NCBI GenBank assembly: GCA_009786025.1
Contig: WQUA01000012.1
Coordinates: 1 to 50,462, forward strand
Length of the DNA stretch: 50,462 bases
Source of the DNA: Pseudomonadota bacterium
GTDB taxonomy: Bacteria; Pseudomonadota; Gammaproteobacteria; Burkholderiales; Casimicrobiaceae
Direction of reading: 5' to 3'
Position 1 is the first letter of the stretch, and every line of letters starts with the position of its first letter. This document shows positions 28,505 through 37,907 of the stretch, piece after piece. Below the pieces are notes generated by a model. The model saw only the letters and a list, made by a program, of their open reading frames with translations, did no database searches and was not told the DNA's origin. Position numbers and translations under genes: made by a program.

Positions 28505-30559
28505 TCAGTCCTCTTCGTGCTTGCGATGCTTCTGATACTCTTCTGCCAGCTTTTGCTGCAATTGAAACGGCGCCGGCTCATAGTGCGAAAGCGTCATCGT
28601 CCAGCCGCCATGGCCTGCAGTCATCGCCTTGATTCGGGCCGCGTAACCTTCCAGTTCGGATAGCGGCGCGACACCTTCGATCAACAGCATCCCGGCGTGC
28701 AGCGTCTGCGTCCCGGTCACCTGCCCACGCCGCCCGGACAGATCTCCGGTGATGTCGCCCATGTTGTCGGCCGGGCAACTGATTTCCAACCGCACCATCG
28801 GTTCCAACACGATCGGCTGCGCTTTCATAATCGCGTCGAGGAACGCTTTGCGCCCCGCCGTCACGAAGGCGATTTCTTTGGAGTCCACCGCATGATGTTT
28901 GCCGTCGTAAACGATCACGCGCACATCCTGCATCGGAAAACCGGCGACCGGTCCGGCAGCTAGCATCTGCTCGACGCCCTTCTGCACCGCCGGAATGAAC
29001 TGCGTCGGAATCGTCCCGCCCTTTACTTCGTCAACAAACTCGAATCCCGCGCCGCGCGGCAACGCTTCGATACGCAACATTACTTCGCCGAACTGACCGG
29101 CGCCGCCGCTCTGCTTCTTGTGCCGATGATGGCCTTCGGCTTTGCCCGCCACGGTCTCCCGGAACGGCACGCGCGGTGGCCGCGTTTCGACCTCCAGCTT
29201 GAATACGCTGCTCATCCGCTCCAATACCGAGCGCAAATGCAAGTCGCCAAGCCCCCAAAGGACCGTTTCGTTAAGCGTTGAATCGTGCTCGATCTTCAAT
29301 GTCGGATCTTCGGCGGTCATTTTGTGCAACACTTCCGACAGCCGTTGTTCGTCACCGCGCTTGGCCGGCGCAATCGCCACGCCATGCATCGGCGCCGGAA
29401 ACTCCAGTGGCTTCATATGGATATGATCTTCGTCGTGTGAATCATGCAGCACACAATCAAACTCGATCTCTTCGACTTTCGACACTGCCGCGATGTCGCC
29501 CGCGATTACCTGATCGACTTCGACAAACTTGCTCCCCTGCATCAAAAACAAATGACCAACCTTGAACGGTTTGCGCCCGTCGCCGACAAAGAGTTGAGTA
29601 TCGCGCTTGATGGTTCCCTGATGCACGCGGAACACGCCGACTTTACCGACGAACGGGTCGATCTGAATTTTGAACACATGCGCCAGCACATGCTGCGCCG
29701 GATTCTGCGTCGGCATGAATTTTTCGGTGCTCTCACCTTCGCCGCGGAAAAACGGCGGCGGATTGCCTTCGGTCGGATTGGGCAACAACTTGACCATGAT
29801 GTCGAGCAATTCCTGAATACCAACGCCGTTCTTCGCCGAAGTAAAACACACCGGAATCAGGTGCCCTTCGCGCAGCGCGCGTTCAAACGGCTCGTGCAAC
29901 TGTGTGGCGTCTATTTCCTCGCCCTGCTCCAGATACTTCGCCATCAGCTCTTCATCAACCTCGATCACCTGGTCGATCAACGCCTGATGCGCTTCCGCCA
30001 CCGATGAAAAATCCGACTCTCCAGATGGATTGAAGAAACAGTCCACCACCTTTGTTCCGTTCGCTGCCGGCAGGTTGATCGGCAGGCACTCGTTACCGAA
30101 AGCCTCACGCACAGCAGCCAGTACTGCCGGCAAATCAACGTTTTCAGCGTCGATCTTGTTGATCACGATCAAGCGACAGAGCTTGCGCTTGGCCGTCCAA
30201 TCCATCATCCGGGAAGTAATCATCTCGATGCCGGCCTGGGCATTGACGATCACAGCAGCAGTCTCGATCGCATCAAGCGCACCAATCGCCTGGCCGATAA
30301 AGTCGGGATATCCAGGCGTATCCACCAGATGCACACGAGTATCTGCCGTTTCCAGATGTAGCAACGAAGTCCGCAGCGAAAGCTGAAAGCTCTTTTCCAG
30401 AGGATCGAAATCGGAAACCGTCGTCCCTTTTTCGACGCTGCCCACCGTCTGGATCGCGCCCGTTTTGAGCAGCAGCGCCTCCGCCAGTGTTGTTTTTCCC
30501 GCATTGCCGTGTCCTACCAGAGCGACGGTGCGGATGTTTTCGGTATAAAATTGCGTCAT
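28505..30559 (-). CDS. Elongation factor G-like paralogue (EF-G2 type)
   Basis: 684 residues. It has the five-domain architecture of EF-G: G1 GHGNAGKTTLAEALL, G4 VINKID, domain II with FKIQIDPFVGKVGVFRVHQG, and domain IV/V with GQFGEVMLRIEALPRG. It differs from canonical EF-G at two functional places. The RGITI switch I motif is absent, the region reading DFDPLEKSFQLSLRTS. The G3 motif is DTPGYPDF, with Tyr in place of the catalytic His. These traits match the EF-G-2 group known from Thermus thermophilus. A translation-related GTPase role is likely but its step is unknown. ATG 30559 has AGGAG six bases upstream. It stands alone with no str-operon genes around it. Confidence 0.88.
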   Translation of the reverse strand: MTQFYTENIRTVALVGHGNAGKTTLAEALLLKTGAIQTVGSVEKGTTVSDFDPLEKSFQLSLRTSLLHLETADTRVHLVDTPGYPDFIGQAIGALDAIETAAVIVNAQAGIEMITSRMMDWTAKRKLCRLIVINKIDAENVDLPAVLAAVREAFGNECLPINLPAANGTKVVDCFFNPSGESDFSSVAEAHQALIDQVIEVDEELMAKYLEQGEEIDATQLHEPFERALREGHLIPVCFTSAKNGVGIQELLDIMVKLLPNPTEGNPPPFFRGEGESTEKFMPTQNPAQHVLAHVFKIQIDPFVGKVGVFRVHQGTIKRDTQLFVGDGRKPFKVGHLFLMQGSKFVEVDQVIAGDIAAVSKVEEIEFDCVLHDSHDEDHIHMKPLEFPAPMHGVAIAPAKRGDEQRLSEVLHKMTAEDPTLKIEHDSTLNETVLWGLGDLHLRSVLERMSSVFKLEVETRPPRVPFRETVAGKAEGHHRHKKQSGGAGQFGEVMLRIEALPRGAGFEFVDEVKGGTIPTQFIPAVQKGVEQMLAAGPVAGFPMQDVRVIVYDGKHHAVDSKEIAFVTAGRKAFLDAIMKAQPIVLEPMVRLEISCPADNMGDITGDLSGRRGQVTGTQTLHAGMLLIEGVAPLSELEGYAARIKAMTAGHGGWTMTLSHYEPAPFQLQQKLAEEYQKHRKHEED

Positions 30560-30752
30560 GAAGACTCCTGGTTCAGATTCAAGGTCGTAATGAAAAGCGC
30601 GTGAAAAATGAGCGAAAAACCAAAGCAAAAACCAAGTTCGGCGACAAACTGGAAATGTACCGTACCCGCGCCCGCCGCGCTACCCCTGCTTACCCTTTAA
30701 GCCTTCGAAACCGCCCAGAAAGCGCGTTACCATGATGTTTTCATTGCCGTTT

Positions 30753-30851
30753 TCAGCAAGTTATTCTTATGGCATCCAGGGGCGCCCAGTTGTAGATATC
30801 TGCTTCCGCCGTTACATCGCGCAGGGCTCTTGCACGTAAGGCGAGATTCAT
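30753..30851 (-). CDS. Possible 32-residue ORF, unknown
   Basis: Reads MNLALRARALRDVTAEADIY and then 12 residues to a stop. GGAGGG abuts the ATG, which is too close for a normal ribosome site. It follows the coding-like stretch at 30862-31047 after ten bases. It may be the N-terminus of a decayed gene or part of a dispersed element; I recognise no family. Confidence 0.15.
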   Translation of the reverse strand: MNLALRARALRDVTAEADIYNWAPLDAIRITC

Positions 30852-30861
30852 CCCTCCGTTC

Positions 30862-31047
30862 CTATCCGTTCAGCAGCGCAGCGGTGAAGTAACCGTCAAG
30901 ACGTTCATCCTTGTTGATGGAATTGAAAAAATACTGGGTTCCCTGCTTGAATTTTAAACATTGGCTTTTCGGTTTTTTCAAGGTAACAGATATCCATTCA
31001 ATCACGCGGGTTACCCAAAAATCAGAAACTGGGAAACCCTTCGGCCA
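30862..31047 (-). pseudogene. Coding-like stretch in frame after the MFS stop codon
   Basis: Beginning directly after the MFS TGA and in the same frame, 61 sense codons run to a TAG. They include PVSDFWVTRVIEWISVTLKK and QYFFNSINKDERLDGYFTAA. The composition is protein-like, unlike random intergenic DNA, but there is no start codon or ribosome site of its own. It could be a former C-terminal part, a remnant of another gene, or a dispersed element that inserted next to the MFS gene. Confidence 0.3.
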
Positions 31048-32271
31048 TCACCCCCGCTCCGCCCATCGCAAATAGACAGCCACTACCAGACACACCGCCA
31101 GACACGTTGCGAGACAGGCGACGATGGCGTGCCAGCCGCCAACGCCCCACAAAGTACCTGAAAAGGTGCCGATGATGCTGGAGCCGAAATAATAAGCCCA
31201 CAAGTACAGCGCCGACGCCAGTCCCCGCGCCGTCTTGGCGCGGCGGCCGACCCAACTGCTCGCCACCGCATGGCTGCTGAAAAAGCCGAAGGTCAGCACC
31301 GCCACTCCCGCGATCACCACCCATAAGGCTTCGGCGAGCGTCAATAGAATGCCACCCAGCGTCAACGCCACCATCACCCACAACACCCGCGACAGGCCGA
31401 AGCGGTCGGCCAACCGACCGACCCAAGTCGAACTGAACACGCCGATGATATAAAGGAGGAACACGTAACCGATCTGGCCGGTTGACAACGAATATGGCGA
31501 CAGCGCCAGCCGGTACGCCAGATAGTTGTAAACGCTGACGAAGCTGCCCATCAGCAAAAACGCCAGCAGAAACAGCCAGGGCAACCGTGCATCGCGGAAA
31601 TGCGCGCGCGCGCCTTCCCACATCACGGCCAGTTGCAGGGAACGCGGCTGGAAACGACGCGACGGCGGCAACAGCTTCCAGCAACCGATCGCCATCAGCA
31701 GCGCCACAACGCCGATCACCGCCAGCGCCATTTGCCAGGATGAATGTTCGGCGATCCAGGCAGTGGCGAAACGTCCGCTCATCCCGCCCAGCGCGTTACC
31801 GCTGATATAAAACCCCATCGCATAACCGAGCGCGGAAAATTCGATTTCCTCGGCGAGGTACGCCATCGCCACCGCCGGCAGACCGGCCAGCGCGATGCCC
31901 TGCAAGGTTCGCAGAATGAACAGTGTATGAAATTGACTGGCCACTGCGCACGCCACCATCAGCAGTGCGCCAATCAGCAACGAGAAAATCATGATGCCGC
32001 GTCGGCCAAAGCGATCGGACAACAAACTGGCGACAATCAGCATCACCGACAGGGTGCCGGTCGTCGTCGAGAGCGCAACACTCGCCTGCGCCGGCGAAAT
32101 TCCGTAGTCGTGCGAAAAAAGCGGCAGCAACGGCTGCACGCAGTACACCATCGAGAAGGTTGAAAAGCCGCCCAGAAACAGCGCGATCTGTAGTCGGATG
32201 AACGCTGGCGTCCCTGACCGGATGCCGGAAACCTCGGCAGTCGGCGGCGGCGACGGTTTGTGTTCGGTCAT
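31048..32271 (-). CDS. MFS transporter, YnfM-like
   Basis: 407 residues with about 12 hydrophobic membrane segments, an inner-membrane major facilitator. The start region IRLQIALFLGGFSTFSMVYC followed by QPLLPLFSHDYGISPAQASV closely follows the YnfM/AraJ-like drug-proton antiporter group. The family loop motif is LLSDRFGRRGIMIFSLL between helices 2 and 3, with a second copy VGRLADRFGLSRVLWVM in the second half. The substrate is unknown; efflux is typical of the group. ATG 32271 (MTEHKPSPPP) is preferred over an upstream extension. It is divergent from avtA, about 100 bases away. Confidence 0.9.
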   Translation of the reverse strand: MTEHKPSPPPTAEVSGIRSGTPAFIRLQIALFLGGFSTFSMVYCVQPLLPLFSHDYGISPAQASVALSTTTGTLSVMLIVASLLSDRFGRRGIMIFSLLIGALLMVACAVASQFHTLFILRTLQGIALAGLPAVAMAYLAEEIEFSALGYAMGFYISGNALGGMSGRFATAWIAEHSSWQMALAVIGVVALLMAIGCWKLLPPSRRFQPRSLQLAVMWEGARAHFRDARLPWLFLLAFLLMGSFVSVYNYLAYRLALSPYSLSTGQIGYVFLLYIIGVFSSTWVGRLADRFGLSRVLWVMVALTLGGILLTLAEALWVVIAGVAVLTFGFFSSHAVASSWVGRRAKTARGLASALYLWAYYFGSSIIGTFSGTLWGVGGWHAIVACLATCLAVCLVVAVYLRWAERG

Positions 32272-32372
32272 AAAGCGTTTTATTCGAAAAACAGTCGACA
32301 GCTTACCGCAAAGTTTGGCATTAAGCCTATCTTTCCGGCACAATGCGCTTTTAGTATAGGGCGGCGCTTTTA

Positions 32373-33659
32373 ATGATGATTTCCACCTTTGGCCAAAAAT
32401 TTACCCGGCACACCGGTATCACCCAGTTGATGGACGATCTCAATGACGGCTTGCGCACGCCAGGCGCCATCATGCTCGGCGGCGGCAATCCGGCGCGAAT
32501 CCCGGCGATGACCGGCTATTACCAGCAACTGTGTGAAGCGTTGCTGGCCGATGGGCGGCTAATGGATGTCATCTGTAATTATGACGGCCCGTGCGGCAAT
32601 GATGCTCTGCGCGAAACGCTGGCGACTATGTTCCGCGCCGAATGGGGCTGGGACATCAGCGCCAATCATATTGCGTTGACCAACGGCAGCCAGAGCGCGT
32701 TTTTCTACCTCTTCAATATGTTCGGCGGCCGCTGCGAAGGCGAGCGCAGACAAAAAATTCTGTTGCCGCTGGCGCCCGAATACATCGGTTATGCCGACGC
32801 CGGCATTGATTCGGATATCTTCATCGCCGGCAAACCTGAGATTGAACACCTTCCGAACGGACTGTTCAAATACCACATCGACTTTTCGGCGTTGCCGCTT
32901 GACAACGATCTCGGCGCCATCTGTGTATCGCGCCCTACCAACCCGACCGGTAACGTGCTGTCCGATGAAGAGTTGCGCCATCTCGACGAGATCGCCCGTC
33001 AGCGCAGCATTCCCTTGCTGATCGACAACGCCTACGGCGTTCCCTTTCCCGGCGTCACCTTCACCAACGCCACGCCGATCTGGAACGACAATACCGTGCT
33101 GTGTATGAGCCTGTCCAAGCTCGGTCTGCCCGGCGTGCGCTGCGGCATCGTCGTCGCCCGCCCGGAAATCACCACCGCCATCAGCAACATGAACGGTATT
33201 ATCAGCCTTGCCCCCGGTGGCGTCGGTCCGGTGCTGATGAACGAAATGATTCAGCGCGGCGATCTGCTGCGCCTGTGCAACGACGTGATCCGTCCCTTTT
33301 ACCGTAAACGCACAACGCAAGCCCTCGACATTCTGCGCCGCCATCTCTCCGAAGAACATTGCCTCGTCCACAAACCCGAAGGCGCATTCTTCCTGTGGTT
33401 ATGGTTCCCCAATCTGCCGATCGACGATCAGGAACTTTACCGTCGCTTGAAACAACGCGGCGTTTTGATGGTACCCGGAAATTATTTCTTCCCCGGGCTG
33501 CAACAGCCTTGGGATCATACCAAGCAGTGCCTGAGAATGAACACCGTCCCCGAGCCGGCAAAGATTGAGCGTGGGCTGATGGTTCTTGCGGAGGAAGTGA
33601 AGCGTGCGCATCAGGAATCTGGGGCAAGGGACCAGAGAAACCTACCGCAAGGAACGTAA
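32373..33659 (+). CDS. avtA: Valine-pyruvate aminotransferase
   Basis: 428 residues, fold-type I PLP aminotransferase. It transfers the amino group between valine (2-oxoisovalerate) and alanine (pyruvate). The AvtA-specific N-terminus FGQKFTRHTGITQLMDDLND and MLGGGNPARIPAM are clear. The PLP site has the conserved Asn in RPTNPTGNVL, Asp/Tyr in LLIDNAYGVPFPG and the Schiff-base Lys in CMSLSKLGLPGVRCG. The start is ATG 32373 or the adjacent ATG 32376. The last 15 residues are a non-conserved tail reading into a repeat-rich gap. It is next to an isopropylmalate/citramalate-type synthase, which fits branched-chain amino acid metabolism. Confidence 0.94.
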   Translation: MMISTFGQKFTRHTGITQLMDDLNDGLRTPGAIMLGGGNPARIPAMTGYYQQLCEALLADGRLMDVICNYDGPCGNDALRETLATMFRAEWGWDISANHIALTNGSQSAFFYLFNMFGGRCEGERRQKILLPLAPEYIGYADAGIDSDIFIAGKPEIEHLPNGLFKYHIDFSALPLDNDLGAICVSRPTNPTGNVLSDEELRHLDEIARQRSIPLLIDNAYGVPFPGVTFTNATPIWNDNTVLCMSLSKLGLPGVRCGIVVARPEITTAISNMNGIISLAPGGVGPVLMNEMIQRGDLLRLCNDVIRPFYRKRTTQALDILRRHLSEEHCLVHKPEGAFFLWLWFPNLPIDDQELYRRLKQRGVLMVPGNYFFPGLQQPWDHTKQCLRMNTVPEPAKIERGLMVLAEEVKRAHQESGARDQRNLPQGT

Positions 33660-33690
33660 AGAACATCTCACGCGAAGGGCGAAGAAGAAA

Positions 33691-33710
33691 GCCCCCTTTT
33701 GCAAGGGGGC
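33691..33710. repeat. GC-rich hairpin after avtA
   Basis: GCCCCCTT / AAGGGGGC perfect eight-base stem with TTGC loop in the gap between avtA and the next gene. No T tract follows. It may be an avtA transcript end or a dispersed palindrome. Confidence 0.5.
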
Positions 33711-33827
33711 GCCCGCTGAAGGCTGGCGGAGGTTTGCTGCCCCTGCCCTTCCAAGAACCCACCCCCGAAATGATTTTGGCCGAGGGCGGGCAAAGATGGG
33801 CTAGGAAAACGGTTAAGAGAGAGAACG

Positions 33828-35339
33828 ATGATAGAGATCATGGACACCACCCTGCGAGACGGGGAACAGACATCGGGCGTTTCGTTTTCGCCGCGTGAGA
33901 AGTTGAGCATCGCCCGGTTATTGCTCGAGGATTTGCGCGTGGATCGCATCGAGGTTGCCTCGGCGCGCGTTTCCGAAGGGGAAATGGAGGGCGTCAAGTT
34001 GATTGCCCAATGGGCCTCCGGGAAGGGATTGCTGGATCGCGTGGAGGTGCTCGGCTTTGTGGACGGAGGTATTTCGCTCGACTGGATCGCAGCGTGCGGC
34101 GGCAAGGTGATCAACCTGTTGACCAAAGGCTCGCTGAAACATTGCACCGAACAGCTCAGGCGAACTCCCGAGCAGCATCTGGCCGATATTAAAAAGAATA
34201 TCGCCCTCGCCAAGGCAAAAAGTATCAGAGTAAATATTTACCTTGAAGATTGGTCGAACGGCATGTTCCACTCGCCCGACTATGTGTACATGATGCTCGA
34301 CGGGCTGCGCGGCGAGAAGATTGAACATTTCATGTTGCCCGACACGCTCGGTATATTGAACCCTTACAACACCTTCGACTTTTTCCACGAAATAACCGGG
34401 CGTTATCCTGATCTCCGGTTCGATTTTCACCCCCATAATGATTACGACCTTGCGGTGGCCAATTCGATGGCGGCGGTCAAGGCGGGCATCAGAACAATTC
34501 ATACAACAGTGAATGGCCTTGGCGAGAGAGCGGGCAATGCGCCGCTGTCGAGCATCCTCGCTGTGCTGCACGATCAGTTGGGCGAAAAGACGCATCTCGT
34601 CGAGAACAAGATCAATCTCGTAAGCCGCATGGTAGAAACTTATACCGGCATCCATATCCCGCCGAACAAACCGGTCGTTGGCGAAAATGTCTTTACGCAG
34701 TGCGCGGGTATTCACGCCGACGGCGACCAGAAAAACAACCTCTATTTCAACGATCTGCTCCCCGAACGCTTTGGCCGCTCGCGCGAGTACGCCCTCGGCA
34801 AAACATCAGGCAAGGCGAATATCAAAATGAACCTCGAAGCGCTGGGCATCGAGCTTGACGAAGCCTCAATGCGTAAGGTGACGGAACGGATCATCGAGCT
34901 GGGCGATAAAAAAGAGCAGGTGACCACCGAAGATTTGCCTTATATCATCGCCGATGTGCTGCGTTACGGTGAGCAGGAGGCCAAGGTTCGGATACTGAAC
35001 TACAACCTCTCATTGGCGCATGGACTGAAGCCGGTGGCAGCGCTCAAGATTGAAATCAATGGCACGCAATACGAGTCGTCAGCTACGGGCGACGGTCAGT
35101 ACGACGCTTTTATGCGCGCTCTGCGTCGTATTTACAAAGAACAATTGGGACGCAGTTTTCCGATGCTGACCAACTACACTGTCACGATTCCACCCGGCGG
35201 CCGTACTGACGCCTTTGTGCAGACAATCATCACATGGGAGTTCGGCGGCGAAACCTTCAAGACGCGCGGCCTCGACGCCGACCAGACCGAAGCAGCCATC
35301 AAGGCAACGCTCAAGATGCTGAACAGAATTGAGAATTAA
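33828..35339 (+). CDS. 2-isopropylmalate / (R)-citramalate synthase family protein, Bacteroidota type
   Basis: 503 residues. The N-terminal HMGL-like TIM barrel begins IMDTTLRDGEQTSGVSFSPR, with metal ligands in the DTTLRDGE motif and FDFHPHNDYDLA. A linker ends near 370 (YALGKTSGKANI), and the C-terminal 120 residues form a LeuA-type dimerisation/allosteric domain. The enzyme condenses acetyl-CoA with a 2-oxo acid: 2-oxoisovalerate (leucine) or pyruvate (isoleucine via citramalate). Segments such as NLLTKGSLKHCTEQLRRTPE and FTQCAGIHADGDQKNNLYFN are, from memory, those of Bacteroidota enzymes rather than proteobacterial LeuA. Which substrate it uses cannot be told. It follows avtA after 168 bases. 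Confidence 0.85.
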   Translation: MIEIMDTTLRDGEQTSGVSFSPREKLSIARLLLEDLRVDRIEVASARVSEGEMEGVKLIAQWASGKGLLDRVEVLGFVDGGISLDWIAACGGKVINLLTKGSLKHCTEQLRRTPEQHLADIKKNIALAKAKSIRVNIYLEDWSNGMFHSPDYVYMMLDGLRGEKIEHFMLPDTLGILNPYNTFDFFHEITGRYPDLRFDFHPHNDYDLAVANSMAAVKAGIRTIHTTVNGLGERAGNAPLSSILAVLHDQLGEKTHLVENKINLVSRMVETYTGIHIPPNKPVVGENVFTQCAGIHADGDQKNNLYFNDLLPERFGRSREYALGKTSGKANIKMNLEALGIELDEASMRKVTERIIELGDKKEQVTTEDLPYIIADVLRYGEQEAKVRILNYNLSLAHGLKPVAALKIEINGTQYESSATGDGQYDAFMRALRRIYKEQLGRSFPMLTNYTVTIPPGGRTDAFVQTIITWEFGGETFKTRGLDADQTEAAIKATLKMLNRIEN

Positions 35340-35358
35340 CGCTTAAATCTGCGATAAT
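35329..35358 (+). promoter_or_regulatory. Candidate promoter for ppa
   Basis: TTGAGA, 18-base spacer, GATAAT. It overlaps the last codons of the upstream gene and would give a leader of roughly 25 bases with CAGGAG before the ppa ATG. Confidence 0.45.
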
Positions 35359-35388
35359 AAACAGTTCAGTTTTTTCAGGAGTTTCATC

Positions 35389-35922
35389 ATGGCTTTTGAC
35401 CGCGTCCCTGCCGGTCACGACGTTCCCAATGATTTCAATGTCATCATCGAAATCCCGATGCACGGCGACCCGATCAAGTACGAAGTTGACAAAGATACCG
35501 GCGCTGTTTTCGTCGATCGTTTTATGTCCACCTCAATGCATTACCCGTGCAACTACGGCTATATTCCGAAAACGCTGTCAGAAGATGGAGATCCCTGCGA
35601 TGTGCTCGTGTTGTCGCCGGTGCCTTTGATTACCGGCGTCGTCGTGCGTTGCCGCTCGGTCGGCATGTTACGCCTCGACGACGAAATGGGCGGCGACGCC
35701 AAAATTCTCGCTGTGCCTATCGACAAACTTTCTTCGTTTTATCGCAACATCCACTCTCCGCGTGATTTACCCGAATCGCAGCTTCAGCAAATTTCGCACT
35801 TCTTCGAGCACTACAAAGACCTCGAACCCGGCAAATGGGTGCGCGTTGGCAGCTGGGTCGAAGCCGAAGAAGCGCGTAAGGAAATTCTCGAAAGCATCAA
35901 ACGCTACGAGGCTTCGCTGTAA
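35389..35922 (+). CDS. ppa: Inorganic pyrophosphatase (family I, soluble)
   Basis: 177 residues; hydrolyses pyrophosphate to phosphate, pulling biosynthetic reactions such as aminoacyl-tRNA formation. Family I signature: [19 protein letters not shown], then [26 protein letters not shown], holding the Mg-binding Asp residues. Typical length. Ribosome site CAGGAG, seven bases from ATG. It is 49 bases upstream of proS. Confidence 0.97.
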   Translation: MAFDRVPAGHDVPNDFNVIIEIPMHGDPIKYEVDKDTGAVFVDRFMSTSMHYPCNYGYIPKTLSEDGDPCDVLVLSPVPLITGVVVRCRSVGMLRLDDEMGGDAKILAVPIDKLSSFYRNIHSPRDLPESQLQQISHFFEHYKDLEPGKWVRVGSWVEAEEARKEILESIKRYEASL

Positions 35923-35971
35923 ACGCTCGCTACCATCCCCTACCCGTTATCGCCCCTTAGAACGCTCCATC

Positions 35972-37711
35972 ATGCGCCTCTCCCGCTTTTATCTACCCAC
36001 GCTCAAGGAAGCCCCGGCCGAAGCCGACATCACCAGTCAAAAGCTGATGTTGCGCGCCGGGCTGATCAAGAAGGCCTCGTCCGGCATTTACAACTGGTTG
36101 CCGCTGGGCCTCATCACACTGCGCAAAGTAGAGAACATCATCCGTGAAGAAATGAACCGCGCCGGCGCGCTCGAATTGCTGATGCCGAACGTCGTACCCG
36201 CCGAGCTGTGGCAGGAAACCGGGCGCTGGGACAAATTCGGCCCGCAACTGCTCAAAATCCGCGACCGCCACGAGCGCGATTTTCTGTTCGGACCAACGCA
36301 CGAAGAAGTCATCACCGACATCGTTCGCAAGGACATCCGCAGCTATCGCCAACTACCGGTCAACCTGTATCAGATTCAGACCAAATTCCGCGACGAAATA
36401 CGACCGCGCTTCGGCGTGATGCGGGCGCGTGAGTTCATCATGAAAGATGCCTATTCGTTCGATGTTGATGAAGCCGGGATGTTGCGCTCGTATCAGATCA
36501 TGTACGACACCTATGCGCGTATTTTCACCCGCCTCGGCCTCGCCTTTCGCGCCGTCGCAGCGGACAACGGCGCCATCGGTGGCGTCGCGTCGCACGAATT
36601 TCAAGTGTTGGCCGATTCCGGCGAAGACCTGATCGCTTATTGCCCCGATTCCGATTACGCCGCCAATATCGAAATGGCCGAGGCTGTCGCACCAGCGAAA
36701 TCCCACCCTGCTGCTTTGGAAGCGATGGAAAAAGTCGCCACACCGCACATGACGACCTGCGAAGCCGTCGCCCAATTACTTGGCCTGCCGCTCACGCGCA
36801 CCGCGAAATGTTTGATGGTCGTCGCCGACGAAAAAATGCACATGTTGCTGATCCGCGGCGACCATTCGATGAACGAGGTCAAAGTCGGCAAACTGCCCGG
36901 TTTCGCGGGCTGGCGCTGGGCATCGGATGCCGAAATCGTTGAAGCGTTGGGCTGCGCTCCCGGCTATCTGGGGCCGGTCAACCTGCCGAATGCCATCCCG
37001 CTGATCGTCGATCGCTCAGTCGCGGTGATGGCCGATTTCATCTGCGGCGCTAACGAAGCAGGATTTCACCTGCGCGGCGTCAGCTTCGGACGTGATGTGC
37101 GTGAACCCGACGCCGTAGCCGACTTGCGCAATGTCGTCACCGGCGACCCTTCCCCCGACGGCAAAGGAACATTGGCGCTGTTGCGCGGCATTGAAGTCGG
37201 CCACGTCTTCGCGTTGGGGCACGTTTACGCCGAAACGATGGGCGCGACCTATCTCGATGCGCAAGGCGAATCGAAAGTGATGGAAATGGGCTGCTACGGT
37301 ATCGGCGTCACCCGGATCGTCGCCGCCGCCATCGAACAGCACCACGACGAGCGCGGTATCCGTTGGCCGCAAGCAATGGCGCCGTTTACCGTCGCCCTCG
37401 CTCCGGTCGGCTACGACCGCAACGAGGCCGTGCGCGCCGCCGCCGACCAGCTTTATGAAACACTCACCGCGCAAGGTGTCGAAGTGTTGCTCGATGATCG
37501 CGGCGAACGCCCCGGCGTGATGTTCGCCGATCTCGAACTGATCGGTATTCCGCACCGGATTACGATTGGCGAGCGCGGTTTGAAAGAAGGCAAATTCGAG
37601 TACCAGGCGCGCAACACCAGCAATGGAAAAAACGACGCCATCACTGTCCCCATCGGCGAAGTTGTTGATTTCATCCGGAAAAAGCTGGCCGGAGCCGGTT
37701 CACCGGCCTGA
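35972..37711 (+). CDS. proS: Proline-tRNA ligase (bacterial type)
   Basis: 579 residues, class II aminoacyl-tRNA synthetase. Motif 2 region is [19 protein letters not shown] followed by MKDAYSFD. The bacterial editing (INS) domain that clears Ala-tRNA-Pro lies about 225-400, between motifs 2 and 3. Motif 3 is in [20 protein letters not shown], and the C-terminal anticodon-binding domain ends the protein. ATG 35972 ([20 protein letters not shown]) is the family start; the longer open frame into ppa is not used. Confidence 0.97.
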   Translation: MRLSRFYLPTLKEAPAEADITSQKLMLRAGLIKKASSGIYNWLPLGLITLRKVENIIREEMNRAGALELLMPNVVPAELWQETGRWDKFGPQLLKIRDRHERDFLFGPTHEEVITDIVRKDIRSYRQLPVNLYQIQTKFRDEIRPRFGVMRAREFIMKDAYSFDVDEAGMLRSYQIMYDTYARIFTRLGLAFRAVAADNGAIGGVASHEFQVLADSGEDLIAYCPDSDYAANIEMAEAVAPAKSHPAALEAMEKVATPHMTTCEAVAQLLGLPLTRTAKCLMVVADEKMHMLLIRGDHSMNEVKVGKLPGFAGWRWASDAEIVEALGCAPGYLGPVNLPNAIPLIVDRSVAVMADFICGANEAGFHLRGVSFGRDVREPDAVADLRNVVTGDPSPDGKGTLALLRGIEVGHVFALGHVYAETMGATYLDAQGESKVMEMGCYGIGVTRIVAAAIEQHHDERGIRWPQAMAPFTVALAPVGYDRNEAVRAAADQLYETLTAQGVEVLLDDRGERPGVMFADLELIGIPHRITIGERGLKEGKFEYQARNTSNGKNDAITVPIGEVVDFIRKKLAGAGSPA

Positions 37712-37771
37712 CGCCGCTATCCCTGAATGCCTGTTACTTGTGCGCAGGATGTTTTTCTCTCGACGCAACAC

Positions 37772-37793
37772 CCTCTCCCCCAAGCGGGAGAGG
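37772..37793. repeat. Palindrome, CCCTCTCCC family, copy 4
   Basis: CCTCTCCC / GGGAGAGG arms around a six-base loop, 61 bases after proS. A related half-site CTCCCTCTC follows near 37840. Confidence 0.6.
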
Positions 37794-37895
37794 AGGTTCG
37801 TTTCAACCCTCGCGCAGTTTTTCTGCGCAGTTTTTCTATCTCCCTCTCACGGAATAGCGAAAGTCCGGAAATGGGAAAATATCCACAGGAATGGC

Positions 37896-37901
37896 TATAA
37901 T
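37896..37901 (+). promoter_or_regulatory. -10 box immediately before the lytic transglycosylase ATG
   Basis: Perfect TATAAT with only AGAAGA between it and the ATG at 37908, so transcription would start on or beside the A of ATG. No good -35. The same arrangement (TAYAATAGMAGA-ATG) is seen for hrcA. Confidence 0.35.
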
Positions 37902-37907
37902 AGAAGA

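Larger units (their letters stand above)
30560..31047. other. Intergenic region holding gene remnants
   Basis: 488 bases between the EF-G-like gene and the MFS gene, both on minus. The half next to the MFS gene contains a coding-like stretch in frame after the MFS stop (30862-31047), followed by a small open frame (30753-30851). No RNA gene is recognised. Confidence 0.5.

Noticed and set aside
35762-35971. 70-residue N-terminal extension of proS into ppa
   Set aside because: It is the out-of-frame reading of ppa; the family begins at the ATG at 35972.
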